A stretch of 64,000 nucleotides of DNA from Yponomeuta sedellus (taxonomy: Eukaryota > Arthropoda > Insecta > Lepidoptera > Yponomeutidae), in NCBI GenBank assembly GCA_934045075.1, contig OW203749.1, forward strand, positions 4,740,804 through 4,804,803. The letters run 5' to 3'. Positions 28,401-39,019 of this stretch are shown piece after piece. The position numbers and the translations under genes were made by a program. Numbering within the stretch: the stretch's first letter is position 1; each line of letters begins with the position of its first letter. The notes beneath the pieces are model-generated. The model ran no database searches. It was not told the DNA's origin and saw only the letters and a program-made list of their open reading frames with translations.

Positions 28401-31400
28401 AGACGTCAAAATCTCCTAAAGATCTGATGATTAAAAAGCGGCAAAATCCTAGATGGAGCGCTGAAAGACTGAAAACGTTCTGGTCGTTAGCTGTTGAACC
28501 GTTTCGGAGAAACGAAAGAGTGCAGTGTAAGATTTGCCATAAGTTTACGAAGTACCTCTGCTTTACAAAACATGCATCTACGCATTTTGAGCCAGAGTTT
28601 ACGTGTGAGGTGAGTGGCTTAGTGACAAATTCAATTATTGGACAAGGACACGAAAGTACAGATTTTGATTAAGAAACATGGCATAAGAAATCAGTACCTA
28701 ATCAATAATTTATTTTTAAGTATACTTAGTTCATAAAAAATTAAGCGCACATTTTTTTATTGATTCAAATAAACGTATTTTAAAAAAACTTAGTTACGAG
28801 CTCACTGTCTCGTTCTGCCTACAGCTCGTTGTGGATGGTACAGAGATTGTTAAGCCCCTCTAAATGTCTATACACACCATAAAAGAGCAACTCAATTCAA
28901 TTCAATTTATTTCTACGTAAAGAATTTACATTCCGTTTGCCGAATGTCAAAATACAATGTAACATGAAAGTGAAAGCCGCAGCCTTCGGGCCTTAGTGTA
29001 GTCCACTACAACGTGAAAAAGGCAGCGTGACAAAAAAACTCTGCTCTGAACATCTTTTCTCAAGTCCTCTTAAATCTAATACATCTGTTGTAGGGTTGAT
29101 GCGGATTCCTTTCCTCAAAATGAGGAATTTCCTCATATTTTTGAGGTTCCTCATCCTCTTCCTCAAAATTGATTTAAAAAAATTCCTGTTCCTCGTCCTC
29201 GTATTTTAAGAGGAATCTAATAGGAAGGAGAGTAATAAGTTTTGTTGAAACGAAATGTGTGAGGGAGAGAGAGAAGTCTCCTGCATCCTCTTCCTCTTAG
29301 TCTGCCAGATACCTCATCCTATTGCTCAAAATCGATTTTAAAAATCCTCTTTCTCATAACAAGTTCCTCAACAACCCTAATCAATTGAAATGAGCCTACA
29401 AATACGTCCTACACTTTCAGATATGCGGCCTTAAGCTGATGAGCAAGAAAAACCTCGCCGACCACCATCAGCGTAAGCACGGCGCCACCAAGAACTTTGC
29501 CTGCACGCAGTGCGACTATAGGAGCGTGCTGTCGGCAGAGTTACAGGTAACTGCCGTCTGAGTTAAAGGTGGCTGTTGTCCGAGTCACAGGTGGCCGGTG
29601 TCTGAGTTGTAGGTAACTGCCGTCTCAGTCACAGGTGGCCGCCGTCCAAGTTGTAGGTAACTCAATTACAGGTGGCTATTGTCAGAGTCACATGTGGCTG
29701 CCGTCTGAGTTGCAGTTGACTGCCGTCTGCGTTGCAGGTGGTTGCTATCTGAGTCACTGGCTACTGCCGTCTCAGTTACAGTTAGATGTCTGAGTTACCA
29801 TCAGCGACAACTCTTTAAAGTCTCCAGAACCACATGAGGCTTGTTAATTCTGGAATCGTCTGTGCATGCCATTTCTTTACGTCCCCAGAACCACGTAAGG
29901 CTATTATTGAAACATCTGTGGATTAGAACTCTTGGATATCCCCAAAAACCAATAAACCCTGCTACTTTGGGAAGCACCTCTGAATGATCACTCTTTACGA
30001 CAGAACCAGATAAGACAGGCTAATTCGATAACCATCTGTGAACGAGCTCTCTCTACGCACCCAGAATCACATAAGAATGCAAATTTTAGAACTATCTCTA
30101 AATGACCACTCTCTAGGTCCCCAGAACCGCATAAGGATACTAATTTTAGAACAACCTGTACCTGCAAATTCAAACTCTATGCCCCCAGAACGACACAGAG
30201 AGTACAGTCTATTTATTCTTACTTGTCCAATTTAGTAAACGAGATAAGATTTATTTTAAATAAACCTTAAAATTGAGATTAGATGCCTAAACTAGACATT
30301 TTCTCGCAAATTCATGAACTATGTTTAAAAAATTAGCAGCGTGTTATCTAAAAGAGCGTTACTTTTAAGTTACTTTATTTATGGAAATATGGCAGTTTTG
30401 GTGTCACAGTTTAAGGGTAGAATCTTGTTTACTACATTGGACAAGTAAGAATAAATAGACTGTACTAGTTTTGGAACCATCTGAGAATGACCACACCTTA
30501 CGTCCCCAGAACCACGTAAGGCGCGTCCACACTGGCGAGAAGCCATTCATCTGTGACCTGTGCTCGGAATCCTTCTACCAGCGGCGCTGCCTCGTCGCCC
30601 ACATGAAGGTGCACTTTGCGGAAAAGAAATACCAGGTGACGTGTGACATGCGCAGCATTTGTTATGTTTTCAGGGCCTATGTCTTCTTCTTCAGGCTATA
30701 TTAGTCCACTGCTGGACATAGCCCTCCCCTAATGAGCGCCATAGCCCAAGGTTGTGCCAACATTGGGGGGTATTGCCCAAAATCCCCACGCTGGGCATGC
30801 GGGTTGGGGATCGCAGTTCGGTGGAATTGTACTGCAGGGGGCGCTGCTGCCCACCCCCCGGTTTGTGTCCCTTAGTCGCCTTTTGCGACACCCGCGGGAT
30901 GAATTTGGGTTGGTGTTAATATCTAGGCCGACACCACACAGCAAAACAATTTTACAGGGCCTATGTAAAACAATTAAATAATGCTTTGGCATTTAAAGTT
31001 ATTAATGGCAATCATGGAATCTTATACATATAGGTGGTAACGGTCACCAATGTATTAGATTTAAGAGGACTTAAGAAAAGATGGTCAAAGTGGAGTTTTT
31101 TTTTCCGCTGCCTTTTTCTCCACTACACTACGGCTCGAAGGCAGTGGCTTTCACTTTCATGCTACATTGTACTTTGACATTCAGCAAACACAATGTAACT
31201 TCTTTACGTTAAAATAAATTGAATAAATAAATATTTACGGACATATTACACAGATCTCGTTAGCCCTATACTAAGTACAACTAAATGACTTGTGTTATAG
31301 GTGCTAACTAGATGATAGATTTAATACAATAAATACATAGATAACATCCAAGACCCGAGACACACTAGAAAAGTTCGTTTTCTAGTTTGACCCGGCCGGG

Positions 31401-34400
31401 GATCGAACCCGAGACCTTCCGTTTTACAGTCAGCGTGCTAAACCGCTGCGCCACCGAGGCCGTCATTGAATTGAATTCAAGTGAATTGAATTTAATTGTA
31501 CTCACCGTAATAGCGCAATATGACGATCGACGGTCCATAAAATAAGACCGTTAAACAACTAATGGTTTTTATTCCAGCTAACCTCAAAAATCTAATCATC
31601 CAAGTAAACTTAAAAAATCTTTATGTCAAAGTAACTGCTGTAATCTATACTATAATCATGTGTGTACAGCGATATCATTCCGATGTAACTGCAAAGTAGC
31701 TCGGGGCTGCAAGTGATGCAAATTACTTCAGACAGATGTCGCTGCCTGTACGTAATACAGAGAATATTGGAAAGAGGTTCTAAATCTCGCCGATGCCGGC
31801 ACTTGCCCATTTGCTCAGTTGGGAGAGCGCTGGTACGGTTAGCCAGAGGTCGCGGGTTTGAGTCCGGTATGGGTAGAATTTTTAGCCTCTAAATAGGTTT
31901 TTTTTAAATTGTCCTCAGCACGGGTTAGTGCATTAAAAGAATATAATCTTTTTTTTTAAAGTTATTGCATCAAATCACGCAATAGGTAGGGAGACTTGAG
32001 TGTGGCAAAAGAAGCAACAAAGTAGGATTAATGCAGTAGATATGAGATACTAGAGAAGTGGTAGTGTTACTTTGAATGACAGGATACGCAGTAGTCTGAT
32101 TACGTTGATTACGGTCTGAGAACGTTGTGGACTGAAAGAGGATGTAGTGACTAGAATTGAGAAAGGAATGTTGTGGTGGTTTGGACATGTGGAGAGGATG
32201 AATGAAGAAAGAGTGACAAAACAAATATATATTGCGAATGTGAGTAGAAGACCCGTGAAGGGACCCGGGCTGACATACGTCGGCCAAATAGGGGATGCAT
32301 TAGCAAAGGCATAGGGGAGATAAAAAGTACCTGGACCCGGCGTGCGTGCATGCAACGACTTATGAACGTCTATGAAGCGAAGGTGATCTGTCAGGATCGT
32401 GGCAAGTGGCAGTCCCTGGTCTCTGCCTACCCTTCTGGGATACAGGCGTGTATCTACTTATGATACAGTATGTATCATAAGTAATTTAAAAGTTAGGCAG
32501 ATATCTAGGTACTATATCTTGGAAAAAGAGGCATTTTATCTACGCTTTGAGAGTTCCTTTACGCGTAAACAGGTTTGCAACGTTACAAGCAGTTTTTTCT
32601 CGCTCCACAGTGCGATCGCTGCTCTAACATGTTCAAGTCCCAAGGGCAGCTGACTGCCCACTATAACCGGTATCACATCATGCGCTATACATTCTACTGC
32701 GACCACTGTCCATACCAGTAAGTATAAGCAAAATCCTGCTGCAAAAAACTGAAATAAATAATTACCAACTACCCGACTGCTAGGCCGCTAGCGGTAGCCA
32801 CTGGACGGTCACCCATCCTGTACCTGACCGCGCCTGTTTTTACTTAACTCAAGAAATAAATTTAAAAACCTATTTAGAGGCTAAAAATTTCACCCATGCC
32901 GGGATTCGAACCCGCAACCTCTGGCTATACGTGCCGGAATAGGTTTTTAAATTTGTTCTTAGCACGGGTTAGTGCATTAGAAATAAAAAAATAGTATAAT
33001 CAAGAAATAAAACCATTTCATTTCATTACTTAACAAATTTTATGTAGGTATTTTATATAGCAATAAAGAACTTACACTTGATATCAGATTTCTGCTCCGT
33101 GCTACAGATATCTTCCTTTATCCTCTCCTTACAGAGTGTCAAAGTCTACTAAAGTGAAGGATCATCTGACGAAAGTCCACGGCATCCCGCGCGACAAGCA
33201 GGCTCCCATCAAGTTCTTCAAGGAGAGGCGCGAAGAGTAAGTTCCACTTTTGTCTTAATTCTAATTTCCATAGGCCTCATATTTTTATAATAGGCATGGC
33301 GAAAGATTTTTATAACCTATGAGGGACACATTTACTACTTTGGTACAATTAAATTAAAGACAGTACAATGGATAAGTAATATGTTATATAATAATTATTT
33401 TACATAATTATGTAGGTAAACTCTTTTTTTTTTGAACATGCATGTTTGGATGTTTTTGTTTAGAACAAGCAGGTGCTTGTTCTAAACAAAAACATCCAAA
33501 CATCTGGGATCACTTCTACACCTGCTGTTGAAACATCTAGAGAGAGTAGATCCATATATCTTGAGCCATAACTCCACCAAATGAATGTAGTCTTTAATAA
33601 AAAAAAGGTCTTTAAAAAGACTACGTTTGGTTTTTTTTTTGTCAATTTTTTTCACAAAAATTCTAGATTTTTAAATGCACACCTAGTTTGACTTGTAACG
33701 TAACCCACAGTTTCTGCGATACTTTTTAATTTCGTTACAAAAAAAAAACTATATTTCAATAATAAACTAAAGTTTAACAAAGGTTAAAGCCATTTTTCTA
33801 AAATTATTTTATATGTGTGAGAATACAGCTCGCAGTGTAATGGCGTCGAATCTGACGTCACGACTTGGTAATCAAATGCGTCTACGCGCAGCCGTAGGAA
33901 GTTATATTTACGTATGCGTGACGTTACACGGTGTCATGGGTGTTTGTGTCAAAATGCCTTAAAGCAGTATTATAATTTTAAAAACCTATTTAAGGGCTAA
34001 AAATTCGCCCATGCCGGGACTCGAACCCGCGACCTCTGGTTAACCGTGCTAGCGCTCTCCCAATGGAGCTAATGGGCGACTACCGGCATCAGCGAAATTA
34101 CAAACCTCTTTACAATACTCTCTGTATTGCGTACAGGCAGTAACATCTGGCTGAAGTAGGTAATTTGCATCACTTGTAGCCCCGAGCACCTTAATTTGCA
34201 GTTAGGTTTTACATCGGAATGATATCGCTATATTTTTAGCCTCTAAATAGGTTTTTAAAATTGTCCTTAGGTTAGTGCATTAAAAAGAATATATTATTTT
34301 CTCTATTTCAGATCTTTATATGGTGAAACGTCAACGAAACATCTGAGGAAACCGGAAGACGTTGTGAAAAAGTTAAGTTTTTTGACTGCCTCTGTGGCGC

Positions 34401-34408
34401 AGCAGTAG
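25462..34408 (+). CDS. ZAD and C2H2 zinc-finger protein (paralogue 1)
   Basis: A likely nuclear DNA-binding transcription factor of the insect ZAD family, 558 codons by my model. Exons: 25462-25569, 27599-28609, 29421-29546, 30510-30635, 32611-32717, 33135-33236 and 34312-34408. All junctions are AG/GT and phases agree. Exons 1 and 2 encode the ZAD, a zinc-binding dimerisation domain, with Cys 4, 7, 48 and 51 (MNLCRTCLSAED; KICKQCSKLI). A long Lys/Asp/Ser-rich linker follows. Then come about six C2H2 fingers: CKICHKF, CEICGLKLM, CTQCDYRS, CDLCSESF, CDRCSNMF and CDHCPYQ, with one HTGEKP linker. The finger motifs cross exon boundaries, which supports the splicing. The last exon stops at 34408 inside a family D SINE; a GTTAAG donor at 34372 is an alternative. 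The start was chosen because CRTC lies at residues 4-7. Confidence 0.88.
25836..25935 (+). pseudogene. LINE ORF C-terminal fragment
   Basis: Translates to PLWLRIATDRKQWKTLEEAY and VRHTELGDLM then a stop, typical of the C-terminus of RTE-like retrotransposon polyproteins (family knowledge). Only the end is present, in the first ZAD intron. Confidence 0.55.
26880..27306. repeat. Two 5S-derived SINE 3' fragments
   Basis: A forward B2-type end at 26880-27010 (CCAATCCGGACCTGGCCCCC, GATGGGGACATAGTGGG) and a reversed body at 27190-27306 (GTAAGACAGTGGCGGGCC, ATCAAGCCACCCATAAGGCC). Confidence 0.65.
27307..27555 (+). repeat. Family C SINE with 12-bp target duplication
   Basis: Starts in the tRNA-like head (AGAGCGGTGTAGAATGCCGG) and ends with the LINE-shared tail and CTAACTAACTAAC. 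TGGCTTAGCATG at 27295-27306 and 27556-27567 flanks it. It entered a 5S-derived SINE fragment and ends 31 bases before the ZAD exon at 27599. Confidence 0.85.
28885..29025 (+). repeat. Interspersed repeat R3
   Basis: Contains AATACAATGTAACATGAAAG, TGAAAGCCGCAGCCTTCGGG and CACTACAACG. A reversed copy is at 31080-31225 and another surrounds 35400-36500. Confidence 0.6.
29547..29805 (+). repeat. 22-bp minisatellite made from the exon 3 donor junction
   Basis: About 12 copies of GAGTTACAG joined to GTAACTGCCGTCT, the last 9 exon bases plus the first 13 intron bases of the junction at 29546/29547. Variants include GAGTCACAGGTGGCC and GAGTTGTAGGTAACTGCC. Most copies keep an AG/GT step, so the intron starts with a ladder of candidate donors. 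The 22-bp unit shifts the frame at each step. Confidence 0.9.
29823..30202 (+). repeat. About 60-bp array made from the exon 4 acceptor junction
   Basis: About six degenerate units containing variants of CCCCAGAACCACGTAAGG, which is the true acceptor and first exon bases at 30504-30521. Examples are CCCCAGAACCACGTAAGGCT at 29884 and CCCCAGAACCGCATAAGG at 30119. Intervening parts (ATCTGTGAATGA-like, CTCTTTACG) also match the sequence before exon 4. Confidence 0.88.
30205..30462. mobile_element. mariner-like MITE between acceptor array and exon 4
   Basis: Inverted ends of about 35 bp: CAGTCTATTTATTCTTACTT at left, AAGTAAGAATAAATAGACTG at right. They are flanked by TA on both sides as in Tc1/mariner insertions. 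It separates the last array unit from the true acceptor unit. No ORF. Confidence 0.8.
30680..30955 (+). repeat. LINE-type 3' repeat R5
   Basis: Contains TAGTCCACTGCTGGACATAG, AATGAGCGCCATAGCCCAAG, CTTAGTCGCCTTTTGCGAC and CACCCGCGGGATGAATTTGG. An inverted copy is at 37020-37262 and a short one at 42473-42520. The TCCACTGCTGGACATAG motif is typical of lepidopteran LINE 3' ends (general knowledge). Confidence 0.6.
31080..31225 (-). repeat. Interspersed repeat R3, reversed
   Basis: Shares AGTGGAGTTT, CCGCTGCCTTTTTCTCCACT and AACACAATGTAACTTC with the other copies. It also serves as the empty-site reference for the insertion at 35427-36464. Confidence 0.6.
31228..31466 (-). repeat. Family E tRNA-like SINE
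   Basis: About 90 percent like 7140-7381 by eye: CAGATCTCGTTAGCCCTATA, GACCCGAGACACACTAGAA and GATCGAACCCGAGACCTTC. Confidence 0.75.
31650..31953 (+). repeat. Family A SINE, near full-length single copy
   Basis: The best linear example: leader ATCATGTGTGTACAGCG, CAGATGTCGCTGCCTGTACG, A-box TTGCTCAGTTGGGAGAGCGC, B-box GGTTTGAGTCC, and the tail AGCACGGGTTAGTGCATTA. No inverted arm. Confidence 0.8.
32060..32460 (+). pseudogene. LINE reverse-transcriptase C-terminal fragment
   Basis: Broken frames read LWWFGHVERMNEERVTKQIY, RRPVKGPG, RACMQRLMNVYEAKVICQDR and GKWQSLVSAYPSG. This is the usual C-terminus of a common insect non-LTR reverse transcriptase. Stops and frameshifts separate the parts. 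It lies upstream of the ZAD exon at 32611. Confidence 0.7.
32785..33000. repeat. 5S-derived SINE head (reverse) plus family A fold-back
   Basis: 32785-32855 is a reversed B1 head (GGTCACCCATCCTGTACCTG). 32860-33000 holds family A arms joined by a deleted centre: CCTATTTAGAGGCTAAAAAT opposite AATAGGTTTTTAAATTTG. Confidence 0.65.
33444..33504. repeat. 29-bp-arm hairpin
   Basis: TGTTTGGATGTTTTTGTTTA and TAAACAAAAACATCCAAACA pair with only a GG centre beyond AGAACAAGCA/TGCTTGTTCT. Possibly a fold-back remnant. Confidence 0.8.
33970..34296 (-). repeat. Family A SINE, reverse with a second arm
   Basis: Reverse tRNA-like gene (GACTCGAACCCGCGACCTC), reversed leader (CATCGGAATGATATCGC), then a forward tail arm at 34231-34296. 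It ends about 15 bases before the ZAD exon at 34312 and may contribute to its branch-point region. Confidence 0.7.
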
Positions 34409-34590
34409 CGCATTTCTCTACGCAAGAGGTCCCGGGTTTGGACCCCGGCTGGGGACAAAAAAAGCTCCAGGTCTTGGATGTTTACATGTGTGTGATGTCG
34501 TTGTTTCTGGTTCTCACGATACTGGGTATCCTAGTGTGGGGCCAGGAGGTATGTATGTGCCTGTATGTAAATGTTATGCTATGTTAAATA
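34386..34590 (+). repeat. Family D tRNA-like SINE
   Basis: GCCTCTGTGGCGCAGCAGTAG, GAGGTCCCGGGTTTGGACCC and GTATGTATGTGCCTGTATG match the arms of 23518-23941. Its TAG at 34406-34408 ends the ZAD paralogue 1 reading frame. A hairpin (TCACGCCTATATCCCAGAAA and its complement) follows at 34607-34656. Confidence 0.75.
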
Positions 34591-34733
34591 CTAGCAATTG
34601 TTCATCTCACGCCTATATCCCAGAAAGGTAGGCCTTTCTGGGATATAGGCGTGAGTTTATGTTATGTTAATTTCATTAGCGTGTAGTTTGGCGAAAACTT
34701 GATTGAAATAAAGCGCCACGGTATTCGATATCA

Positions 34734-34972
34734 ACCCTTGTACGTCCCCACTGCTGGAGCACGGTTCTCTTCCTGCATCGCAGGACGGTAGGCCATACTC
34801 CACCACGGGGGCTGAGACCGGGTTGGTGGAGGATTGTTAGACAGTGGCGGGCCTTACTGTCAAAAGTTATCAAGCCCCCCATAAGGCCTCTAACATGGCT
34901 TAATGACTGATGATGAATTCCTTCACCAACCCAGACTTGGCCCCCGTGGTGGAGTGTGGCCTAACCTACCTG
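34734..34972. repeat. 5S-derived SINE B1 pieces in opposite orientations
   Basis: 34734-34900 is a reversed B1 3' half. 34915-34972 is a short forward piece (ACCAACCCAGACTTGGCCCC). Confidence 0.7.
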
Positions 34973-35426
34973 ATATTAGGAGTGGAGCTGCTGATATTAG
35001 GAGTGATAATAGCAGTTGATATAACATTTAACCAATTTCTAGCGCTATTTCGGAGGAATAAATATTTATTTCGTGCTATCTGTCGTAAATACTACAGCAA
35101 CTCTGAAACAATATAAAATCAACAATGTACATTAAACTGAAATAATACATATTTTGCAGTTGTAGGTACTCCTTCAAACCGAACTGACATGATTAGGTAT
35201 CTTTCTTCCTAATTTTTAAGATATACATTGATGAAAAACGAAAATATTAGTTTTTTTCACGTGTGACATTTTGGAATAGGCGTTATACGAATCGTATTTT
35301 TTTGTAAATAAGACCATAAGTATTCGATGTTATTACCGCAATAAGTATGTAGATATTGTATAAAATAATACACTCCACTTTAGAATTATGAAAGATAAAG
35401 AAAGATGGTCGGAGTGGAGTTTATTC

Positions 35427-36464
35427 GGGTTCTTCCACGTAGTCAAACTATTTTGTCAAACTGATTTGACCACATGGAAAATTTGTTCCTCGTGGTCAAA
35501 TTAATGCAATTATCTTCCTGTATAAGATTCTAAATGCCAAAAAGTACAGTCAAACTATTTTGTCAAACTGATTTAACCACGTGGAATTATCTTTCCGCAT
35601 AGTCAAATTAGTAAAATGCCCTTGTTCCGTACCGACCAACTAAACGAATCAACTAGTTGTTCCGATCGGAACTCAATAGGTGGTTTTATTCTTGTGTGTT
35701 GGTGGGTTGTTTTCTCGTGGTCCTATTATTTTGTCCCGTTAACGGGTCCACCACGAGGCATGGTTATCCCTCGTGGTCCCGTTAGTAAAAATGATGCCTC
35801 CTGTGTAAGAATTTTCACTGGCCTGTCGCGTTTCTCTCCTCACCCCGATACTCACTTTCCTGAATATTATTTGTTTAATTGTTACCGTTTCATTTTAGAA
35901 ATGAAGTACTGGGATTGCATGAAGTCATGGGTAGATATTGTATATTTGATTAGTCCGAGTCGAGTTTCGATGTTGGAAAAAGTACTAGGCTCTCACGGAA
36001 ATGTAGGAGTTAATTTTTGTAAAAAGTTAATCTATCCTCGAATTTAAAAGTATTTTTTTTAATGATTCGCGTTGCTCATTTATACTCACGCATGCCCAGC
36101 GTGGGGATTGTGGGCATTACCATAAAGAATAAGACTATAGTTGTTCCGTTGGGAACTCTTATATAAGCTTAATATGATTGATTTGAGTAGTTAGTCCGAC
36201 AGGAATAAAACCACGTACTGAGCTCCGATCGGAACAACTAGTTGATCAGTTTAGTTGGTCGGTACGGAACAAGGGCATTTTACGAAAGATAATTCCACGT
36301 GGTCAAATCAGTTCGACAAAATAGTTTGACTATGGTTTGACTGTACTTTTTGGCATGTAGAATCTTATACAGGAAGGATCATTACTTTAATTTGACCACG
36401 TGGAACATATTTTCCACGTGGTCAAATCAGTTTGACAAAATAGTTTGACTATGTGGAAGAACCC
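35427..36464. mobile_element. 1-kb DNA transposon with about 240-bp inverted repeats
   Basis: Ends GGGTTCTTCCAC and GTGGAAGAACCC are the tips of inverted repeats covering about 35427-35670 and 36225-36464. Subterminal GTCAAACTATTTTGTCAAAC blocks occur twice per arm. GTTTATTC at 35419-35426 and 36465-36472 is an 8-bp target duplication. The host R3 repeat at 31080 shows the empty site. Long inverted repeats with an 8-9-bp duplication suggest a Mutator-like or P-like origin. The only ORF (35616-36047) begins inside the left arm and matches nothing I know. Confidence 0.85.
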
Positions 36465-36704
36465 GTTTATTCCCGCTGCCGTTTCTCCACTACAAAGAAC
36501 GCCTCTTCAGCACAAATTCTCGAAGCAATTCAGAGATGGCGCTTACAGGCGTGGCCATAAAAGAACCGGAATACGGCTGTCGAAATTAATCTGTGCTTAG
36601 CAAAATTTGACATACGTGTCCCTATTTAGAGGCTAAATTTGTTCCTTAGCACGGGTTAGTGCATTAAAAAATAAAAAAAGTGTAATACGTGTCCCTGTTA
36701 AGCT

Positions 36705-37378
36705 AGGCGCATGCTGAGACGCAGGCGACGCAGCACAGGGCAGCACAGATTTTGTAAATCATGGAACGTCATTGAGCTACGTACGCTGCGGCGCAGGCAC
36801 GTGCGACGCAGACATGTGTCTGCCCTGCTCTGCGTCTCGTTGTAGTGCCGGTACAGATTTCTGCGCGACGCGTGCACGTCGAGGCGTGTTCACTAACAAT
36901 TTTGTTGCAATGACAGAATATTTAATTGAATTAGTTCGCTGTGAACCTTGTTTGTGTGATACAAATCGTCCAGACTATTAAAAAAAGACATTGAAAGAGT
37001 TAGTTTTTATGGGTGAGAATTGCCAAGGAATGGAGCGAAGCTGTGTGGTGTCGGCTTAGAGAATAGCACCAACCCAAATTCTTCCCGCGGGTGTCGTAAA
37101 AGGCGACTAAGGAACACAAACTGGGGGGTGGGCAGCAGCGCCCCCTGCAATACAATTCCACCAAACTGCGATCCCCAGCCCGCATGCCACCCAATGATAG
37201 CACAACCTTGCGCTATGGCACTCATTAGGGACTATGTCCAGCAGTGGACTAATATAGCCTGAAGAAGGAGCGAATAATAGCGTCGCAGCATGAGTCGCTG
37301 GGGGCTTATGTCTCCCTCAACTGCCCTGTACTGAACTGTGCTGCGTCGCCTGCGACCCAGCATGCGCTCAGCCTTATT
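36705..37378. mobile_element. Inverted-repeat element with nested R5 repeat
   Basis: GGCGCATGCTGAGACGCAGG at left pairs with CCTGCGACCCAGCATGCGC at right. GCGACGCAGCACAG is also shared in inverse. The reversed R5 copy at 37020-37262 sits inside. Confidence 0.55.
37020..37262 (-). repeat. LINE-type 3' repeat R5, reversed
   Basis: The inverse of 30680-30955: GTGTGGTGTCGGCTTAG, CCCGCGGGTGTCGTAAAAGG, GACTATGTCCAGCAGTGGAC. Confidence 0.65.
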
Positions 37379-37469
37379 GTATGTGCAGCCTTATTGTTTG
37401 TGAACTTGTGCTGCAAACGGCTCATATGGCTTAGATTTTACATTGTACATTCAGTAAACAGAATGTGAA

Positions 37470-37652
37470 GCGCTCGTGGCCTAGGCGAACCGAGTGATTG
37501 GAATCAATCACTGGTTAAGCAACAACAGGCGCGGTCAGGTACAGGATGGGTGAGCGTCCCGTGACTACCGCTAGTGGCATTTTTCCGAGCGCTTCCGTGC
37601 TTCGCAAGGCACGTTAAGCCATTGGTGCCGGCTGTCGTATAATGGCAGCAAT
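37470..37652 (+). repeat. 5S-derived SINE B1, 5' half
   Basis: Starts GCGCTCGTGGCCTAGGCGAAC and ends in GTGCCGGCTGTCGTATAATG. It carries a good GGATGGGTGAGCG box and lacks the 3' half. Confidence 0.75.
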
Positions 37653-39019
37653 TCTGTACGTTGAAATAAATTCATTTGATTGATGGCCGATAGCTTTAAT
37701 TTAATTAATAGAAATACTATGTTGAAAAGTATATAAGTGAATTATTTTTGTGTTATACATAATGGAAATGGGCTGATAAATGTTATTGTTATGTGGAGCC
37801 CACGCTAATATATGTCTTATATTAAGCGCAATAAGTATTAGTTTGCAATCACATGAGATTTCTGCGTCAGGGTCCACAGTAAGTTATGATTATTAAAAAA
37901 TTATATTACAACTTCGAAGTACTGCCTTTTCTTTTCCAAGTTTAACGAATCGCACTTGACCGGTTTCCCAAAAGGTTCTGCATCTCAAATTCCCGTCTTG
38001 TCTCCTTTAAGTCTGCTGTATCACTTTCTGCCTCTGGTATTGTCTATCACTTCTCATCGTGTGTGTGAGTGTGTGGTGTGTATGTTTACGGGTAAGGGTG
38101 GGTTTGTGTGTGTGTTTCCCGTTCATCCGATCGGTCAACCGATCAATCGGCCCAATGCGAAATCTTTTTCCCGTTTAGCCAACGTCCACCTTTTATTCTT
38201 GTACAGTCGTGTTTAGAACTGTTTGTGTGATTACGACCTCCTTAAGATTCTTATTAATACGTGTCATTAGATAGGTTGCAATAAAACTGTTTTGCAAATG
38301 ACAGTACTCTTTTTAATTACAATCGATCTAATGGGAACACGATTTCCTAAATGTTAATGAGTATGGCGAACGGGAAAAAAGTACCGCTGGGTCGACTGAC
38401 AAGGTCGACCGATCGTACCAACGGGGAACACCCGTTTGTGTGTGTGGCTGAGTGGCTGTCTCGTGGTCTCTTTCTTATCTCTTCTCTTTCTTATCTCTTC
38501 TCTTTCTTATCTCTTCTCTTTAATCAGCTTGATAGCTTGCTGCTCGTGGCGTGCGATGCCGTGTATCCTCAGCAGGTGGCGCCGCACTGTATGCCGGTCT
38601 GTAGACCTGCAGCAAGGAGGTCCTCTTATTTATTTTTATTTTATTTATTAAGGCACTTTAACAGCACAAACACATCACAAGTAAACCCTTAAATTAATAA
38701 CAGAGGGCTGGCGTTTGTGCCAATTACAGTTTATCACTAACGACTTATTCTAACAAACAAAGTTATATACTACTTCTATTAGGCTCACAAATTATCTCTG
38801 TTATTTAGCTATTATTTCACGACTCCTATTTTTCGCGCACAGTCCTGAACGATTCCTATAGCCTATCTGTCAAGTTAAATACCATTAGTTACTATCACAA
38901 ACGTCAGGTTTCCGACGGGATTTGGTGGGCGTGAGCCTTTCTTCGTATTAAAAAGGGACCTAGTCCTCTTTTCATTATTAGATTACATATTATATTATGA
39001 AATCTAATAATCTTCAAAA
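37653..39019. other. Region between convergent ZAD genes, no gene recognised
   Basis: Contains a GT-rich stretch at 38058-38120, a 17-bp repeat (TTCTTATCTCTTCTCTT, three times) at 38467-38522, and T-rich ORFs without motifs. The missing 3' exons of the reverse ZAD gene might be expected here, but none was found. Confidence 0.4.

Noticed and set aside
29547..30202. CRISPR-like regular repeats
   Set aside because: Units are directly abutting, derived from exon junctions in an insect gene, with no unique spacers.
35616..36047. 143-aa ORF inside the long-TIR transposon
   Set aside because: Starts in the inverted arm, has no recognisable domain or DDE-type motif; not called as a transposase.
36772..36981. 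Cys-rich 69-aa ORF
   Set aside because: Lies at the inverted GC-rich arm of a repeat element and lacks finger spacing.
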